Positions 25,066 to 32,692 of a DNA stretch of 33,219 nt are shown here, piece by piece. Source of the DNA: CALFER01 sp964472395 (GTDB lineage Bacteria > CSSED10-310 > CALFER01). The translations under genes were made by a program, and so were the position numbers. Location of the stretch: assembly GCA_964472395.1 (NCBI GenBank), contig CAYYMM010000043.1:1-33219 (forward strand), read 5' to 3'. The notes beneath the pieces were generated by a model. The model was not told the DNA's origin. It saw only the letters and a program-made list of their open reading frames with translations, and did no database searches. Position 1 is the first letter of the stretch. Each line of letters opens with the position of its first letter.

Positions 25066-25563
25066 TCACCCTCGCTGCTGGTAACGCCGGTTGAGCAGAA
25101 TCAATGCTCCGACTGTCGGAATCAGAAAAATAATATCGCGGACAATATCGCACAATGTTCGAAGTCGAGCCTTGGTGATGGCGCTGATCTCGGGATGGGT
25201 GGACTTGTACCAGTCCGCGAGCAATTCGCAGGCATCGCTTTCGGAGCTGAAACAGCCGCATGATGCATCGATACCGCGGATCAGATTGATCGAAAGCAGA
25301 ATGATGAAGAAAATGAGTGTCGCGGTGATACCCAGTGCGGCTCCGCGCGGAAGAATCCCTGCAATCAGCGCGATGCCCAGGAGCAGTTCGAGATAAGGGA
25401 TCACGATGGCGATGAGATTGATCAGTGCATGTGGCGAGATCTGGTAATTGTATATGTCGACGGCAAACTTGCATGGATCCATGATCTTGTGGATGCTCGA
25501 GAGAATAAACACCGATCCGGAAAACCATCGGAACACCCACTCGAGGATTCGATACCCGTTCAT
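25066..25563 (-). CDS. MauE/DoxX-like redox-associated membrane protein
   Basis: This 165-residue protein with four or five membrane helices matches the MauE/DoxX family. The N-terminal helix WVFRWFSGSVFILSSIHKIMDP and the PYLELLLGIALIAG segment are typical, and the loop motif DASCGCF carries the paired cysteines common in MauE-like proteins. Family members support disulfide or thiol chemistry and maturation of periplasmic proteins. The ATG at 25563 overlaps the stop of the upstream rhodanese gene (ATGA), so the two are translationally coupled. A membrane redox protein paired with a rhodanese suggests thiol or sulfur handling at the cell envelope; the electron partner is unknown. The stop is five bases from the convergent HD-GYP gene. 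A start at 25609 would run into the rhodanese gene and is rejected. Confidence 0.85.
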   Translation of the reverse strand: MNGYRILEWVFRWFSGSVFILSSIHKIMDPCKFAVDIYNYQISPHALINLIAIVIPYLELLLGIALIAGILPRGAALGITATLIFFIILLSINLIRGIDASCGCFSSESDACELLADWYKSTHPEISAITKARLRTLCDIVRDIIFLIPTVGALILLNRRYQQRG

Positions 25564-26054
25564 GGTTCATCTCCCGTTCTGACCGGCCGGTTCCGGGCAA
25601 CCCAGCCATCGAACCCCGGTGAATAGACTTTCAAGTCCGTGTAGCCCGAATTTTCGAGCATTTTGAGGAGATCATGCGAGTCGTGGCAATCGAGACCGAT
25701 GCAGTAGATAATGATCGGTTTGTCCGATGGAAACAACGCCAAGAACTCGTCCCGCAGCGCCTGAAACTCGCCGAGCGGATACGACAGCGCACCCGGAATA
25801 TGCCCCTCCCGATAAAGCTCACGGCTTCGTGCATCGATCAGCAATACGTTTGCGTTCAGATAGGCCAGATCCAGGTCGGCGTCGTTGATTTCAGGAGAAT
25901 GCGGTTGACAGCGGCCTCCCGCATTGACGATGCCCTGGCTCACATCCCATTTTCCGAATAGTGGAATTCCTCTCGGAGATACCTGATTCGCGACGATCGC
26001 CAGAAGGGAGAACATCGATATCAGTCCTAACATTTCGATAAATGCGCGCTTCAT
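25560..26054 (-). CDS. Membrane-anchored rhodanese-domain protein
   Basis: This 164-residue protein has an N-terminal hydrophobic anchor or signal (about residues 7-23, EMLGLISMFSLLAIVAN), then the SPRGIPLFGKW stretch common in exported rhodaneses. A rhodanese fold follows, with VLLIDARSRELYREGHIPGA and a catalytic loop YCIGLDCHDSH. Cys118 is at the persulfide-forming position and Cys123 is a second cysteine in the same loop. A final GFDGW segment matches the fold. Rhodaneses carry sulfane sulfur on the active Cys; here the site would be periplasmic. An AGGGA ribosome site precedes the ATG. It overlaps the MauE/DoxX-like gene by four bases and lies 34 bases after the VOC gene. Two Cys in the loop may allow an internal disulfide. 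Confidence 0.9.
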   Translation of the reverse strand: MKRAFIEMLGLISMFSLLAIVANQVSPRGIPLFGKWDVSQGIVNAGGRCQPHSPEINDADLDLAYLNANVLLIDARSRELYREGHIPGALSYPLGEFQALRDEFLALFPSDKPIIIYCIGLDCHDSHDLLKMLENSGYTDLKVYSPGFDGWVARNRPVRTGDEP

Positions 26055-26088
26055 TTCGGTTTATCCCTTCATCCGGATCGCAGACTCT

Positions 26089-26484
26089 TCATCCCCCAGG
26101 TTTGATCTCATACAGATTGCCGTCACAATCGATGATGAATGTGACCATTCGAGATTCCTTCGAGATTCTACGTATCTCGAGTCCCAGCAGTTCCGCTTTT
26201 CTGACGGTTTCCTCGACATCATCCACCGCCAGACAGACATGATTGAATGTGATCGCAGGTTCCAGGGGACGGGAGGGGATGAAGACTTCGAGTTTCGAGT
26301 GTCCCGCATCATACACCATCACATCCGCAGTGGAATCGATTCGCATCAGACTCCAAGCATGATCCCGCTCCAGCTTGAAGCGATATAACTCGCGGAAACC
26401 GAACAGCTCGGCGAAGATACTCCGAGCCGACGCTTCCGAGGAAACCGCCAGACCGACATGAATGATGCTCAATGGTAACTCCAT
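26089..26484 (-). CDS. VOC-superfamily (glyoxalase/dioxygenase-like) protein
   Basis: The ATG at 26484 gives 131 residues; a start at 26517 would lie deeper inside the peptidase gene. The protein has the duplicated beta-alpha-beta-beta-beta modules of the vicinal oxygen chelate superfamily. The first module opens with LSIIHVGLAVSS (His9) and the second with ITFNHVCLAVDDVEETV. The C-terminal strand GNLYEIKPG supplies the usual metal-binding Glu. These residues fit three of the four normal metal ligands. VOC proteins include glyoxalase I, epimerases, dioxygenases and resistance proteins; which one this is cannot be told. It overlaps the C25 peptidase stop by 16 bases and has no clear ribosome site, so translation probably depends on the upstream gene. 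Confidence 0.85.
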   Translation of the reverse strand: MELPLSIIHVGLAVSSEASARSIFAELFGFRELYRFKLERDHAWSLMRIDSTADVMVYDAGHSKLEVFIPSRPLEPAITFNHVCLAVDDVEETVRKAELLGLEIRRISKESRMVTFIIDCDGNLYEIKPGG

Positions 26485-29400
26485 GCGATGTGCTGGAAAT
26501 CGCCGATGATTTCCCATCCGCCCGCATGAAACAAAGCACCGTAGAAATCGAGTCCTGTTGCGGCTCCGGTGCCGGATGGCCAGTCAAACTCCAGTACAAC
26601 CTCATGAATCTGCGATGCCGCAGGCAGTTCATGCTGTTCAAAATCCAGACCCGCTTCGACCGGCTGCCATGACGGCCAGCACCAATACATCCCATACACG
26701 CCGAGTAGCAGATAGGCATCGCACGACAGCGCAGTGTCTCCGGTATTGCAGCAATACATCTCCAATCGGAACGGTTCGCCGGCTCCGAGATCCGTGTCCG
26801 GCATGACCAACGTCATTCCTGGAGGCATCGCCGGTGTCGCGGTCGCTTCCGGTGTCATCGTCGGCTCGGGCGTCGAAGTCGGGAAGGGAGTGACGGTCGA
26901 GGTGGGATTCGGCGTATGCGTAGGAGGAGTCGTCGGAGTGGGGGATGTCGGAGATGGGGTTGCCGTCGGGACTGCCGTATACGTTGCGGTCGGAGTTCGC
27001 GTGGCAGTGGGTGTCCGGGTGGGTGTTTGAGATGGAGGAATCGTCGGTGTCTGCGTCGGACCGCCCGATCCGGACGATGCCCAGATTTCGATATCGTCGA
27101 TATTCCATCCACCGTAAACAACCGAGCTGTCACTCGCGCCCATGACCCACCGCAGATAGATCGTGTGTCCGTCGGCGATCGTCGATATATCGTAGGTCTG
27201 CTCGGTCCAGGTAGTTTCATTGAGTGTCGAGCCGGTGTGTGCCCAGATGTCAGTCCATGTCGATCCGTTGGTCGAAATTCTGACGGCGGCGTGATCATAG
27301 GATGCGCTTTCGATTCCGAGCCAGCGCATGAACCGGAGTTCCACATCCTGAAGCTGACTGCAGTCGATTGCCGTCGTCGTGAGATTCTTTTCGGTCATGC
27401 TGTTTTCATACTCCCCGTTCAGGTTGTACCCATATACGTTCGTGCCGGTAAACCCGTTCTGGGGATCACCTCCGGTTCCCGCCGGATCCCCCCAGGCCCA
27501 GTTCGGTTCGGTGGTCCATCCCGGGTTCGTATCCAGCGTCCACAGGTATCGACGCGCAAAGTTCGATGTAGTCACTTCGATCTGGAAGGTGGAGGTCGTC
27601 GAGATTCCTTCGCCGGTTATCGCCAGTGTGAAGGTGATGATGGTGTGATCCGGTGTGAAACTGTTGGCGGTCACGGTGAAATGCGGATCAACACTGGTTG
27701 CAGATCCCTGCATGGGAATATCCGGGAATTCCGCGGTGTTGTCGTCGATCATGATGTATTCGGGATGATTTGACGTCAGAACTGCGCTCAGATCGGTCGC
27801 ATCCGCATGGCCGGAGTTGATCAACGTCACTGACAGTTGAGCGGTCTCGGAAGGATCCAGGATCCCATCCGCATCCCCTCGTTCCGGATCGAGCACGACC
27901 ACGCTTCCGGCTTCGAGATGCGCCGCGGTGACCAGATCAGAGAACCCGAATGATCCATTGCCCTCTGAACTCGTCCACGTGACCGAAAACGGAATCGTTT
28001 CCTGGTCGCTTGCCGAGTCCGAAAGAGTGATTTCGAATGGAACCGACGTCGCGCCGGTTCCTCCGGGCGGCATGGCCGGGAAGGTCGAGGTGTTCTCGGT
28101 GATGGTCACATGAAGGTTCGAGCTGGACAGATAGGCCGTGAATCCGGATCCGCCGATACCGTAGTTATGTGCCGTGATATCGAGCAGCACGGTCTCACCG
28201 GGGTTCAAGTTCCCGTCATTGTTCCCCGCGCTGTCATCGATGAGATGGGATTCATATGCGAGATTCGGCTGGGGATTGTTCATTTCTGCCCAGATTTCGA
28301 TGTCATCGATGTTCCATCCGCAATACACGACCGAACTGTCGGTCGGACCCATTGTCCAGCGGAGCAGCACCGACGGCTGTTCGTCGGCAATCGCCGAAAT
28401 ATCGAACGATTGCTGAACCCATCCGGGATCCGCAAATGAACTGCCCGAGTGACTCCAGATGGTGGTCCACGTCGATCCGCCGTTGTTCGAAGCATCGAAT
28501 GTTGCATGATCGTAGGAACTGCTCTCGACACCCAGCCAACGCTGGAAGCGGATATTGACATTGGTGTAGTTGGCACAGTTGATCGGCTCGGACACGAGCG
28601 AAGTCAGGGTCATGTTGTTCGGATAGGACCCCGCCAGATTGTAACCGTAAACATGCTCACCCGTGAATCCTGAACTCGGATCACCACCGCTTCCGGCGGG
28701 GACACCGAACGCCCACTGACCCTCGGATGTCCATCCCGGATCCTGATCCAACGGCCAGGAGTGGCGACGGGCGAAGGTTGACGTGGTGATCTCCAACTCA
28801 AACTCGACCTCACGCGAATGCCCGTACGATTCCAGATGCAAAGTGAAAACGACCATCGAATGATCCGGGACCGTCGGGAGCGCGCTCACGGTGAAGAACG
28901 GATCGATCGCTGCACCACTCGATCCCGCGGGCACATCGGCAAAGTCCGACTCGCCGTCGCCGATCGTGATCCATTCGGGATGATCGACCGTCAACGTTCC
29001 GCTGATCTGAATCGCATCGAGACGACCCTCGTTGCGGAGCGTGACCGACAGTTGTGCCATCTCACCGGGGTCCAGAATGCCATCGTTGTCGCCTCGATCC
29101 GGATCGATGACATATACTTCGTCGAACGCGAGTTTCGCTGCGACGATCTCTTCCATGAAGGACGCACTTCCGTTCGTTTCATCGCTCGCCCAATTGATGA
29201 CAAACTGAATATCGTCTCCATCCGAGACGGCATCGGTGACATGGAAGGCAAACGGTGCATCACCCGCTCCCGAGCCTCCCTGAATGATGTCTCCATAGGA
29301 AGCCGTATCCTGATCGATCTGAACACTCGGATTGGTCGAAATCAGCGTCGCGGTCACATCGGAGGCATCCAACCCAACATTGCGGAGCGTGACCGGCATG

Positions 29401-32400
29401 CCGATCGTTTCGAGCGGATTGATCGCTCCATCGTTGTTGCCGGTCGAATCATCGATCGCGTGCGACATGTGGAGGAGAATCGGCACGTTGCAGGGGGCGG
29501 GATAGGAGATCTGAACATTGTCGAGATTCCAGCCGCCGACACTCCCCGTCCCGCCGGGCCCCATGCCCCAGCGTACATACACGGTCGACTGTCCGTCCGC
29601 ATATTGCGAAATGTCATACGTCACGAGTGTCCATCGATACTCGTAGAAATTGCTCGGAGGGTTCTGATACAACGTCGTCCAAGTCGTTCCATTCGATGAG
29701 ATCTCAATCGTCGCACTGTCCCCGTTATCTGTTCCGTCGATCGCCAGCCAGCGCTGAAAGCTCAGTGTCGCCCCAAGGCACGCGCTGCAATCGATGGCCG
29801 ACGTGGTCAGATAGTACGGTGACGAAGCGCTCTGGTAACTTCCATTGAGATTCGTTCCGTAAACATTCGCTCCGTCAAATCCGTTGCTCGGATCGCTTCC
29901 CGGTCCCGCCGGTGCTCCGGTCGGATGCCCGAACTGCCAGTCCCCCGAGACCGTCCATCCCGGATTGGTATCCATTGGTTCGTCGAGCGCAAACACACGG
30001 ATCATCGTCGTGAAATGGTAGGAGGCTCCCGAGTTGTCGTCGACCACGAGATTGCCCGCACCATCACGGGATTCCACTATAAAATAGTAATCGAGACATT
30101 GAGTGAGTCCCGTTATGGTCACGGAATGGGAGGTGGTCAGTTCCTCGACCGATGCGGAACCTGCTGCCGGAGGTGTCGCTGTGTCGTAGATGACCGTCGC
30201 GTTGCACGGTTCGGTCGTCTGCCAGTTGATCGTGGCGGAGGTGTCATCGAGATGCGCGATGTATACGTTCGAGATGCCCGCGGGGCTGGAGTCGACCAGG
30301 GCCGTGTCGACGACCGGAACATTCGTTCCCCCGAATCCGTCCGATGCATCGATGTACGTGCCCCGGATCGTCTGCCCTTCCGCCACATCCACATCACCGT
30401 CTCCGGGCATCGCCGTTCCCGCATGGAGCGCGATCGTTCCTTCGAATACCGATGTATTCACCCCGGTCTCCATCAGAGTCATCGGTTCGGATTCCGAAGA
30501 ACCATCGACAGTGATCGTCATCTGAACCATATCCGCTGCCGAGGGGTTCGTATTGAGATCCACGTCGGTCACTCTGCAGAGAATCGTGCCGTCGCTCGCA
30601 TACGCGGGCCGATCGAACCGGAACTGTCCGCGCGTGGTCACGATGCCGTTGATAGGCGTCTGCGGACATCCCAGCAGATTCAGCTCATAACATACCCACC
30701 GGTTCGATTTGTAGTCCATGCACCAGACATTGTCTTCCTTGGAATCCTGATTCATTTTGCCGATTTCACGAATGCTCTCTGTGAAGTACGCATCGTGAAA
30801 CTGCCGATGAAAATACTGCGACGAGCCATCGGTGCAGCCGATTTCACCCCATCCATACCGCCCGTTCATGATCACGGCGAATGCGGCGTGAGCGGCCCAG
30901 GAAAAATGCTCCGCAATGCAGTCAGTTGTATCGAATGCGCCTGCATAGCATCCCTGGCTGTAAACGAGAAACGGGCGCGAGTTGGTCAGGCTGTCGACAT
31001 TCGAGTTGCCGAGATTCATGACCGAGGTTTCGCTGGCGTGTCCGAGATGATTGACCCAGAAGAGATTGTTCGAATTGAGTTTCGGAATCAGATCGCTGGA
31101 ACCCCAGGAGGCTTCACTTGCATACAATTTATCAATGTCCCAGTTCTCTGGATATCCCGGCGTCGAATATCCGCACGCATCGCTCCCGTGCCAGAGTTCA
31201 TTCATGTAGTAATCACCATAGGTTGCCGGCCAGAGATACTCTCCGAGAAGAAGAGCGTTGTCCGCCCATTCCTGCGCATAGTTGTCGGTTTCGTAAGTCA
31301 GTGTCTTGGAGACGAAATTGTGGAGCTGTGTGTCACTCTCGACCGATGCCCGACCGATGTAGAGTTCCGCATACATATCCGGATCTCCGCCTCCCGGCCC
31401 ATCATTGATTTCTCCGTAAACGCCGTCTCCCGATGCATCCCATGTGCCGTCCAGACACCCGAAGTACATGTCGGTCGGGATCGTCGAATCTTCCTCGCCC
31501 TCTCCCGTCGCATAGCATCCGCGAGTCGGCACCTGTTGATGATCGCCTCCGAGCAGTATCCACTGGGCATTCATGTTCTCATAGGCATCGATGCAGAAAT
31601 TCCTGACCTTGGTCGCCGTGTCGTTTCCCGGATACTGCGACGTGATCTGTTCGACCGTCCGGATCGTTCCCGACAAACCGCGCGTTGCCTTAAATGCCAG
31701 TAAATCCTGGAAGTTATTCGGCCCACCCATGTTCATGATCGCCTGGGTAGTGATGATGATGTAATCAAACTCATCACGCGATTCCAGCAGACTCGGCCGT
31801 GTCGGCGCTTCAACCCGGTAATCCGTGAGTAACTCCGGATTCTGAACCTTCCCCGCCACCCAGTCCCGATCGCTCTGGTTGTTTCTCACGCGCACGACAT
31901 CCACCGGTTTCCCAGAGGGGCGCGTCAGAACCGTCAACGTCAGCCGCGAGGCCGATTCAATCTCGCCTCTGGCAGGTATGTATCGGACGGGGAAGAGATT
32001 GATGGTGAGGAGTTGATAGCCTTTCAACCAGAACGTTTTCGGTTGGGAATGCAGAGCGGACGGATACCAGGAGTCCGAAGCATACAGCACCGGATCCGGG
32101 CGATCCGGCGTGGCATTATCCATCTTTGACAGCGGCAGATCGCGCTGGGAGGGGAGGAGCCTGTGTGTGCCGGGAATCCGGTCCCAGCCTTCAGCATCAA
32201 CTTCGATCCCGGTCACGATTTCCCCCTGAGGAATAAGAAGCGTCACGGGATAATGCGGAATCAGAGGTTGTCCGGGATGTGCGGCAAGCGGAGAACCCGG
32301 CATGTCGATCTTCACATACGCCTCATCGCCCGGCGCTCCGTCGAAATCTCTCGGTGAATCGATCAATTCAGGTTGAGAAAAATCGTAGGAATACTCGAGC

Positions 32401-32468
32401 ATCGAAGCAAAAGTCGGATAGCACACAAACACCACAAGCGCATAACCCAGTAAGGACAACCTTTTCAT
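26469..32468 (-). CDS. Giant secreted gingipain-like C25 cysteine peptidase with three repeat modules
   Basis: The ATG at 32468 follows an AGAGGAGA ribosome site and starts a signal peptide (MKRLSLLGYALVVFVCYPTFA), giving 1999 residues; ATG 32504 is rejected. A propeptide-like region leads to a C25 peptidase domain (about 228-607), with probable catalytic His477 in VNHLGHAS and Cys507 in YSQGCYAGAFD. The 30-residue gap is close to the family's usual spacing. Then come an Ig-like segment and a fibronectin type III-like domain (about 733-820). Three jelly-roll/MAM-like domains (about 822-990, 1232-1397, 1638-1798) share PGWT, GF(D/T)G..VYG and GGWN(L/I)D. They are separated by CARDB-like pairs with NDG..NPGET motifs. 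A Thr/Pro linker (about 1803-1883) and a C-terminal domain (about 1884-1999) related to the end of the other giant protein finish it. It is probably surface-displayed or released. The natural substrate is unknown. Confidence 0.93.
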   Translation of the reverse strand: MKRLSLLGYALVVFVCYPTFASMLEYSYDFSQPELIDSPRDFDGAPGDEAYVKIDMPGSPLAAHPGQPLIPHYPVTLLIPQGEIVTGIEVDAEGWDRIPGTHRLLPSQRDLPLSKMDNATPDRPDPVLYASDSWYPSALHSQPKTFWLKGYQLLTINLFPVRYIPARGEIESASRLTLTVLTRPSGKPVDVVRVRNNQSDRDWVAGKVQNPELLTDYRVEAPTRPSLLESRDEFDYIIITTQAIMNMGGPNNFQDLLAFKATRGLSGTIRTVEQITSQYPGNDTATKVRNFCIDAYENMNAQWILLGGDHQQVPTRGCYATGEGEEDSTIPTDMYFGCLDGTWDASGDGVYGEINDGPGGGDPDMYAELYIGRASVESDTQLHNFVSKTLTYETDNYAQEWADNALLLGEYLWPATYGDYYMNELWHGSDACGYSTPGYPENWDIDKLYASEASWGSSDLIPKLNSNNLFWVNHLGHASETSVMNLGNSNVDSLTNSRPFLVYSQGCYAGAFDTTDCIAEHFSWAAHAAFAVIMNGRYGWGEIGCTDGSSQYFHRQFHDAYFTESIREIGKMNQDSKEDNVWCMDYKSNRWVCYELNLLGCPQTPINGIVTTRGQFRFDRPAYASDGTILCRVTDVDLNTNPSAADMVQMTITVDGSSESEPMTLMETGVNTSVFEGTIALHAGTAMPGDGDVDVAEGQTIRGTYIDASDGFGGTNVPVVDTALVDSSPAGISNVYIAHLDDTSATINWQTTEPCNATVIYDTATPPAAGSASVEELTTSHSVTITGLTQCLDYYFIVESRDGAGNLVVDDNSGASYHFTTMIRVFALDEPMDTNPGWTVSGDWQFGHPTGAPAGPGSDPSNGFDGANVYGTNLNGSYQSASSPYYLTTSAIDCSACLGATLSFQRWLAIDGTDNGDSATIEISSNGTTWTTLYQNPPSNFYEYRWTLVTYDISQYADGQSTVYVRWGMGPGGTGSVGGWNLDNVQISYPAPCNVPILLHMSHAIDDSTGNNDGAINPLETIGMPVTLRNVGLDASDVTATLISTNPSVQIDQDTASYGDIIQGGSGAGDAPFAFHVTDAVSDGDDIQFVINWASDETNGSASFMEEIVAAKLAFDEVYVIDPDRGDNDGILDPGEMAQLSVTLRNEGRLDAIQISGTLTVDHPEWITIGDGESDFADVPAGSSGAAIDPFFTVSALPTVPDHSMVVFTLHLESYGHSREVEFELEITTSTFARRHSWPLDQDPGWTSEGQWAFGVPAGSGGDPSSGFTGEHVYGYNLAGSYPNNMTLTSLVSEPINCANYTNVNIRFQRWLGVESSSYDHATFDASNNGGSTWTTIWSHSGSSFADPGWVQQSFDISAIADEQPSVLLRWTMGPTDSSVVYCGWNIDDIEIWAEMNNPQPNLAYESHLIDDSAGNNDGNLNPGETVLLDITAHNYGIGGSGFTAYLSSSNLHVTITENTSTFPAMPPGGTGATSVPFEITLSDSASDQETIPFSVTWTSSEGNGSFGFSDLVTAAHLEAGSVVVLDPERGDADGILDPSETAQLSVTLINSGHADATDLSAVLTSNHPEYIMIDDNTAEFPDIPMQGSATSVDPHFTVTANSFTPDHTIITFTLAITGEGISTTSTFQIEVTTSNFARRYLWTLDTNPGWTTEPNWAWGDPAGTGGDPQNGFTGTNVYGYNLNGEYENSMTEKNLTTTAIDCSQLQDVELRFMRWLGIESASYDHAAVRISTNGSTWTDIWAHTGSTLNETTWTEQTYDISTIADGHTIYLRWVMGASDSSVVYGGWNIDDIEIWASSGSGGPTQTPTIPPSQTPTRTPTATRTPTATYTAVPTATPSPTSPTPTTPPTHTPNPTSTVTPFPTSTPEPTMTPEATATPAMPPGMTLVMPDTDLGAGEPFRLEMYCCNTGDTALSCDAYLLLGVYGMYWCWPSWQPVEAGLDFEQHELPAASQIHEVVLEFDWPSGTGAATGLDFYGALFHAGGWEIIGDFQHIAWSYH
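26815..27060 (-). repeat. Low-complexity Thr/Pro linker coding region
   Basis: This codes for about 80 residues of Thr, Pro, Ala and Ser with TPTxTPT-like periodicity, between the third jelly-roll domain and the C-terminal domain of the C25 peptidase. The DNA is a degenerate short-period repeat. The antisense strand reads as Gly/Val-rich and is not a gene. Such linkers are extended and flexible and may be O-glycosylated in some bacteria; that is inference here. Confidence 0.85.
27076..29999 (-). repeat. Three tandem modules of about 1.2 kb inside the C25 peptidase gene
   Basis: Three related jelly-roll coding segments lie at about 27076-27560, 28284-28776 and 29497-29999, spaced 1.2 kb apart. 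Each encodes PGWT near its start and GWN(L/I)D(D/N)(I/V) near its end. The two spacers each encode a pair of CARDB-like domains with NDG and DP(G/S)E motifs. Copies two and three (the pair nearest the C-terminus) are closest, including at DNA level around the GGWNIDDIEIWA codons. The pattern indicates internal duplication. Confidence 0.75.
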
Positions 32469-32496
32469 GCAGATCTCCTCTGATTGAAAGTCCTGC

Positions 32497-32520
32497 GGTC
32501 GCAAAGAACAAACCGCGACC
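32497..32520 (-). other. Potential 5'-end mRNA hairpin upstream of the C25 peptidase gene
   Basis: GGTCGC (32497-32502) and GCGACC (32515-32520) form a six-base-pair GC-rich stem with a 12-base loop. The predicted start of the minus-strand transcript (about 32518) falls at the base of this stem, so the mRNA would begin with a hairpin. Such structures can protect mRNA from decay. An alternative pairing (GCGGT with ACCGC) is possible. Confidence 0.4.
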
Positions 32521-32524
32521 CATC

Positions 32525-32553
32525 ATTCTAAGGCAATGCACATGAAATGCCAA
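32525..32553 (-). promoter_or_regulatory. Sigma70-type promoter for the C25 peptidase operon
   Basis: Read on the minus strand, TTGGCA (32553-32548) is followed after exactly 17 bases by TAGAAT (32530-32525), each five of six to consensus. The predicted leader is about 50 bases and includes a hairpin and the AGAGGAGA ribosome site. It would drive the peptidase, VOC, rhodanese and MauE-like genes. Confidence 0.6.
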
Positions 32554-32588
32554 CAGGCGAGGTGATTCGAGCTTTCGGATCGGCAGGA

Positions 32589-32617
32589 TTGTGACGGTAC
32601 GTCCTCGGGAGTATACT
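32589..32617 (+). promoter_or_regulatory. Sigma70-type promoter for the terminal partial gene
   Basis: TTGTGA (32589-32594, four of six) and TATACT (32612-32617, five of six) are separated by 17 bases. Transcription would begin near 32624, about 70 bases before the ATG at 32693. It diverges from the C25 peptidase promoter, with about 35 bases between the two -35 elements, so a shared regulator could act here. Confidence 0.5.
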
Positions 32618-32641
32618 TCCCATTACTCTATCGAAAATGAT

Positions 32642-32662
32642 GAACATCCTTCATCGATGTTC
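32642..32662 (+). other. Inverted repeat in the leader of the terminal gene
   Basis: GAACATC (32642-32648) and GATGTTC (32656-32662) form perfect seven-base arms around a seven-base spacer. It lies inside the predicted transcript leader, 18 bases before the ribosome site. It could be a regulator binding site or an RNA hairpin. No T-tract follows, so it is not a terminator. Confidence 0.4.
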
Positions 32663-32692
32663 GACAGCCAATCCGCTCGAAAGGAGAGTCTC

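Noticed and set aside
25058..25069. Perfect 12-base palindrome GTGACCGGTCAC between the HD-GYP and MauE-like genes.
   Set aside because: It consists of the two opposing stop codons (TGA and TCA) around CCGG plus flanking bases. With no loop and no T-tract it is unlikely to be a terminator, and chance explains it.
26734..27030. Gly/Val-rich open frame on the plus strand.
   Set aside because: It is the reverse complement of the Thr/Pro linker codons; the regular VGVG pattern is a by-product of that repeat.
26815..27060. Short-period DNA repeat considered as a CRISPR or minisatellite.
   Set aside because: Period and sequence are irregular, there are no conserved repeats with unique spacers, and it codes in frame for the Thr/Pro linker.
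29925..31703. Long open frame of 592 codons on the plus strand opposite the C25 peptidase.
   Set aside because: It is antisense to the catalytic and Fn3 parts of a clearly real gene. Its product is Arg-rich with no recognisable motif, and its openness follows from the codon bias of the sense gene.
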